DNA of 6,154 nucleotides, taken from NCBI GenBank assembly GCA_038222915.1, contig JBBRHH010000389.1, positions 1 through 6,154 of the forward strand, read 5' to 3'. The notes beneath the pieces are model-generated. The model was given only the letters and a program-made list of their open reading frames with translations. It was not told where the DNA came from and did not search any database. The translations under genes and the position numbers were made by a program. This stretch comes from JBBRHH01 sp038222915. GTDB lineage: Bacteria; Planctomycetota; Phycisphaerae; Tepidisphaerales; Tepidisphaeraceae. How positions within the stretch are numbered: position 1 is the stretch's first letter; each line of letters opens with the position of its first letter. This document shows, piece after piece, positions 4,680 to 6,154 of this stretch.

Positions 4680-5180
4680 TCACCAGTCGGCTTCCAGCTC
4701 CTGCACAATGGCGAGTGCGACCTTCTCAATGGCGATCTGGGAGCCGTTGTATTCGGGCTCGCCGAGGGTTGGATAGTAGATGGCCTGTTGCTGGAAATTA
4801 CGGCGTTCGACGAGGATTCGGCCGGTTCGGAGGTCTTTCCAGCGGAAATCGATGAGGTAGGTGATCTGCTTTTCCTGGGGAAGATCGGTGTTGAGATCGC
4901 GGCTGAGCTGCTTGAGGCTGACCGCGGTGATTTCGCCTTCGAGGATGGTGTCGGCCTTGTCGCGGTTGGTGACTTTGTAGGGGCTGTGGAGTTCGAGGCG
5001 GTTGACGACGGCCTTGGTGAGGGCGACTTCAGCGCCGCGTTCAAAGGTTTTGTTGGTGAAGATGGGGACGGAGACGGTTTTGATGTCTTCGCGGTAGGTT
5101 GATTTCCATTGATAGCCGCAGCCGCCGCAGGTGAGCGTCAGGAGTGCGAAGAGAATGCGGTGCGCGGTGGACAACTTCAT
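4680..5180 (-). CDS. lptE: LPS-assembly lipoprotein LptE
   Basis: A 166-residue lipoprotein of the LptE family. In Gram-negative bacteria LptE sits as a plug inside the outer-membrane LPS translocon LptD and is needed for its assembly. The N-terminus is a lipoprotein signal: basic start, hydrophobic stretch at about 9-17, then TCGGCGYQW, with C21 followed by GY as expected at the acylated cysteine. The next part, with VSVPIFTNKTFERGAE and then LTKAVVNRLELHSPYKV, is the typical conserved opening of this family. A beta-rich segment follows (DTILEGEITAVS, YLIDFRWKDLRTGRIL). The length is normal for the family. The ATG overlaps the TGA of the upstream BamD-like gene (ATGA), and no Shine-Dalgarno sequence precedes it, which points to translational coupling. 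The pairing with a BamD-like gene supports an outer-membrane assembly role. No lptD is in the window. Confidence 0.85.
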   Translation of the reverse strand: MKLSTAHRILFALLTLTCGGCGYQWKSTYREDIKTVSVPIFTNKTFERGAEVALTKAVVNRLELHSPYKVTNRDKADTILEGEITAVSLKQLSRDLNTDLPQEKQITYLIDFRWKDLRTGRILVERRNFQQQAIYYPTLGEPEYNGSQIAIEKVALAIVQELEADW

Positions 5181-6154
5181 GGAGTGGGGGCGGTGTTGGT
5201 GGTAGGGCTTTTGAGGGCGCGGGTTGTGGGTTGTTGGAGCTTCGGGGCGGCGGTGAGGGCGGAGGCCGGCAACTGGGCGATGCCGATGCGGGCTTTGCCG
5301 ACGGCGGGGGAACTGGGATAGGTTTCGATGATGTAACGGTAGCAGTAGGCGGCGGCATTGGGTTCGCCGGTTCGGCGGTAGAAGGCGGCGGTGTCGAGCA
5401 GCTTGTCGGCGAGGGAGAGATCGATGCGGTCGATCAGGGCGCTGACGTTTTCTTCCCTGGCGAGATCGGGATAGGCGGAGGCGAGGTCGACGAGTTGCTG
5501 GCGGGCATCGATGACGGGGGTGGCGTCGAAGCGGAGGCCACGGAACTGGGCCAAGGCGGCGAAGGCTTGGCGGAGGCGGATGCGGGGGATGTCGTTGCTG
5601 CGTGGATAGCTGCGGGCGTAAGCGCCGTAGGCGTCGCTGGCGAGATCGTAGTCGCCGTTGGCGTAGTAGTAGTCGGCGGTGCGGCGGAGGGCTTTGTCGG
5701 CGAGGGTGGATCCGGGAGAGCGCTGCTGGATGCGATAGAGCATCTCGATGGCTTCGTCGGTGAGGCCTAGGATGCGCATGCCGAGGAATTTATTTTTGTA
5801 GCCGTTGAGATAGGCGTCGGCGATCTGGTACTGGCGTTCGAGGGCGCGGTAGAAGTAGGGGCTGGCGGGGTAGAGGTCCATCAGCTCATCGAAGTTGTAG
5901 AAGGAGAGGATGCGGTCGTCGCGGAGGAGATTGGACTCGCCGAGCAGATAGACGCCGCGATCGCGGATGGGGGAAGCGCGATGGGTCTTGAGCCAGTCGA
6001 CGACGCGGGAGTGGGCTTCGTCGTACTGGTGGGCGATGAGGTTGGCTTCGACGGCGTCGAGAACGTCGTCTTTGACGGCTTGTTTTGTGGGCGCGGTGAC
6101 TTCCTGCCACCGGCCGTCTTCGCGCAGGTCCCATGACTTGGGATCAGCCTTGGC
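5177..6154 (-). CDS. bamD: BamD-like TPR outer-membrane assembly protein (partial, N-terminus outside window)
   Basis: The frame is open from the right window edge to TGA at 5179-5177, showing 325 residues; the start and any lipoprotein signal lie outside the window. An internal ATG at 5881 is not the start, because the frame continues upstream with protein-like sequence (for example WDLREDGRWQEV and VLDAVEANLIAHQYDEA). The visible part is made of helical TPR-type repeats: about residues 30-60, 97-120, 131-150 (LTDEAIEMLYRIQQRSPGS), 152-187 (ADYYYANGDYDLASDAY...YPRS) and 252-290 (AAFYRRTGEPNAAAYCYRYI...YPSS). The last two match the BamD/YfiO style of ending each repeat with YP-x-S. BamD is an outer-membrane lipoprotein of the Bam complex that helps insert beta-barrel proteins. 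A Pro/Thr/Ala-rich tail (about 295-325) follows the last repeat. The gene is coupled to lptE by a 4-base overlap. A general TPR protein is the alternative if the missing N-terminus lacks a lipobox. Confidence 0.75.
   Translation of the reverse strand, partial: AKADPKSWDLREDGRWQEVTAPTKQAVKDDVLDAVEANLIAHQYDEAHSRVVDWLKTHRASPIRDRGVYLLGESNLLRDDRILSFYNFDELMDLYPASPYFYRALERQYQIADAYLNGYKNKFLGMRILGLTDEAIEMLYRIQQRSPGSTLADKALRRTADYYYANGDYDLASDAYGAYARSYPRSNDIPRIRLRQAFAALAQFRGLRFDATPVIDARQQLVDLASAYPDLAREENVSALIDRIDLSLADKLLDTAAFYRRTGEPNAAAYCYRYIIETYPSSPAVGKARIGIAQLPASALTAAPKLQQPTTRALKSPTTNTAPTP

Noticed and set aside
5144..5770. 208-residue plus-strand Gly/Val/Ala-rich frame
   Set aside because: It is the antisense shadow of the GC-rich BamD-like gene, with no protein-like features.
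1..6154. CRISPR array, rRNA genes, or a complete insertion sequence
   Set aside because: There are no regularly spaced short repeats, no rRNA-like sequence and no transposase or integrase frame in the window.

Overview
The window looks like a piece of a Gram-negative-type (two-membrane) bacterial chromosome, most likely from the Planctomycetota/Verrucomicrobiota side of the tree, with Phycisphaerae-like planctomycetes as my best guess. The grounds are a PEP-CTERM surface protein next to an outer-membrane biogenesis pair (BamD-like lipoprotein plus LptE) and a long FtsH with a Pro/Ser/Thr-rich tail. This placement is inference from gene content and style, not from a phylogenetic marker.

Layout. 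The right two thirds (2289-6154) is dense, GC-rich core sequence read on the minus strand. It holds a BamD-like TPR protein cut by the right edge, then lptE joined to it by a 4-base ATGA overlap, then a 347-base gap, then ftsH. The gap is not empty. It holds a 161-base imperfect palindrome with ~52-base arms, a good sigma70-type promoter whose -35 box lies in the outer end of that palindrome, and a terminator-like hairpin plus T-run that ends 18 bases before the ftsH start codon.

The left third (1-2288) is looser, more AT-rich and accessory-looking. It contains the probable tail of a plus-strand gene cut by the left edge (2-181), a small four-helix membrane protein of unknown function (298-669, plus), and a PEP-CTERM protein built from propeller-like repeats (936-1727, minus). 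The PEP-CTERM gene has its own strong predicted promoter at 1892-1919. A 107-base repeat occurs twice here (789-895 and 2114-2220, 104/107 identical). Each copy encodes three successive small hairpins, and each lies just past the stop codon of a minus-strand gene (PEP-CTERM and ftsH) in the same orientation. The copies therefore also bracket the PEP-CTERM gene.

How the genes fit together. BamD and LptE serve outer-membrane protein and lipopolysaccharide assembly. FtsH is the membrane-bound quality-control protease, which in other bacteria also controls LPS synthesis and envelope proteins. The PEP-CTERM protein is an exported surface or matrix protein that would need an exosortase encoded elsewhere. 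The most unusual content is non-coding: the repeated three-hairpin element, the large palindrome that donates a promoter element to ftsH, and the possible attenuator in the ftsH leader.
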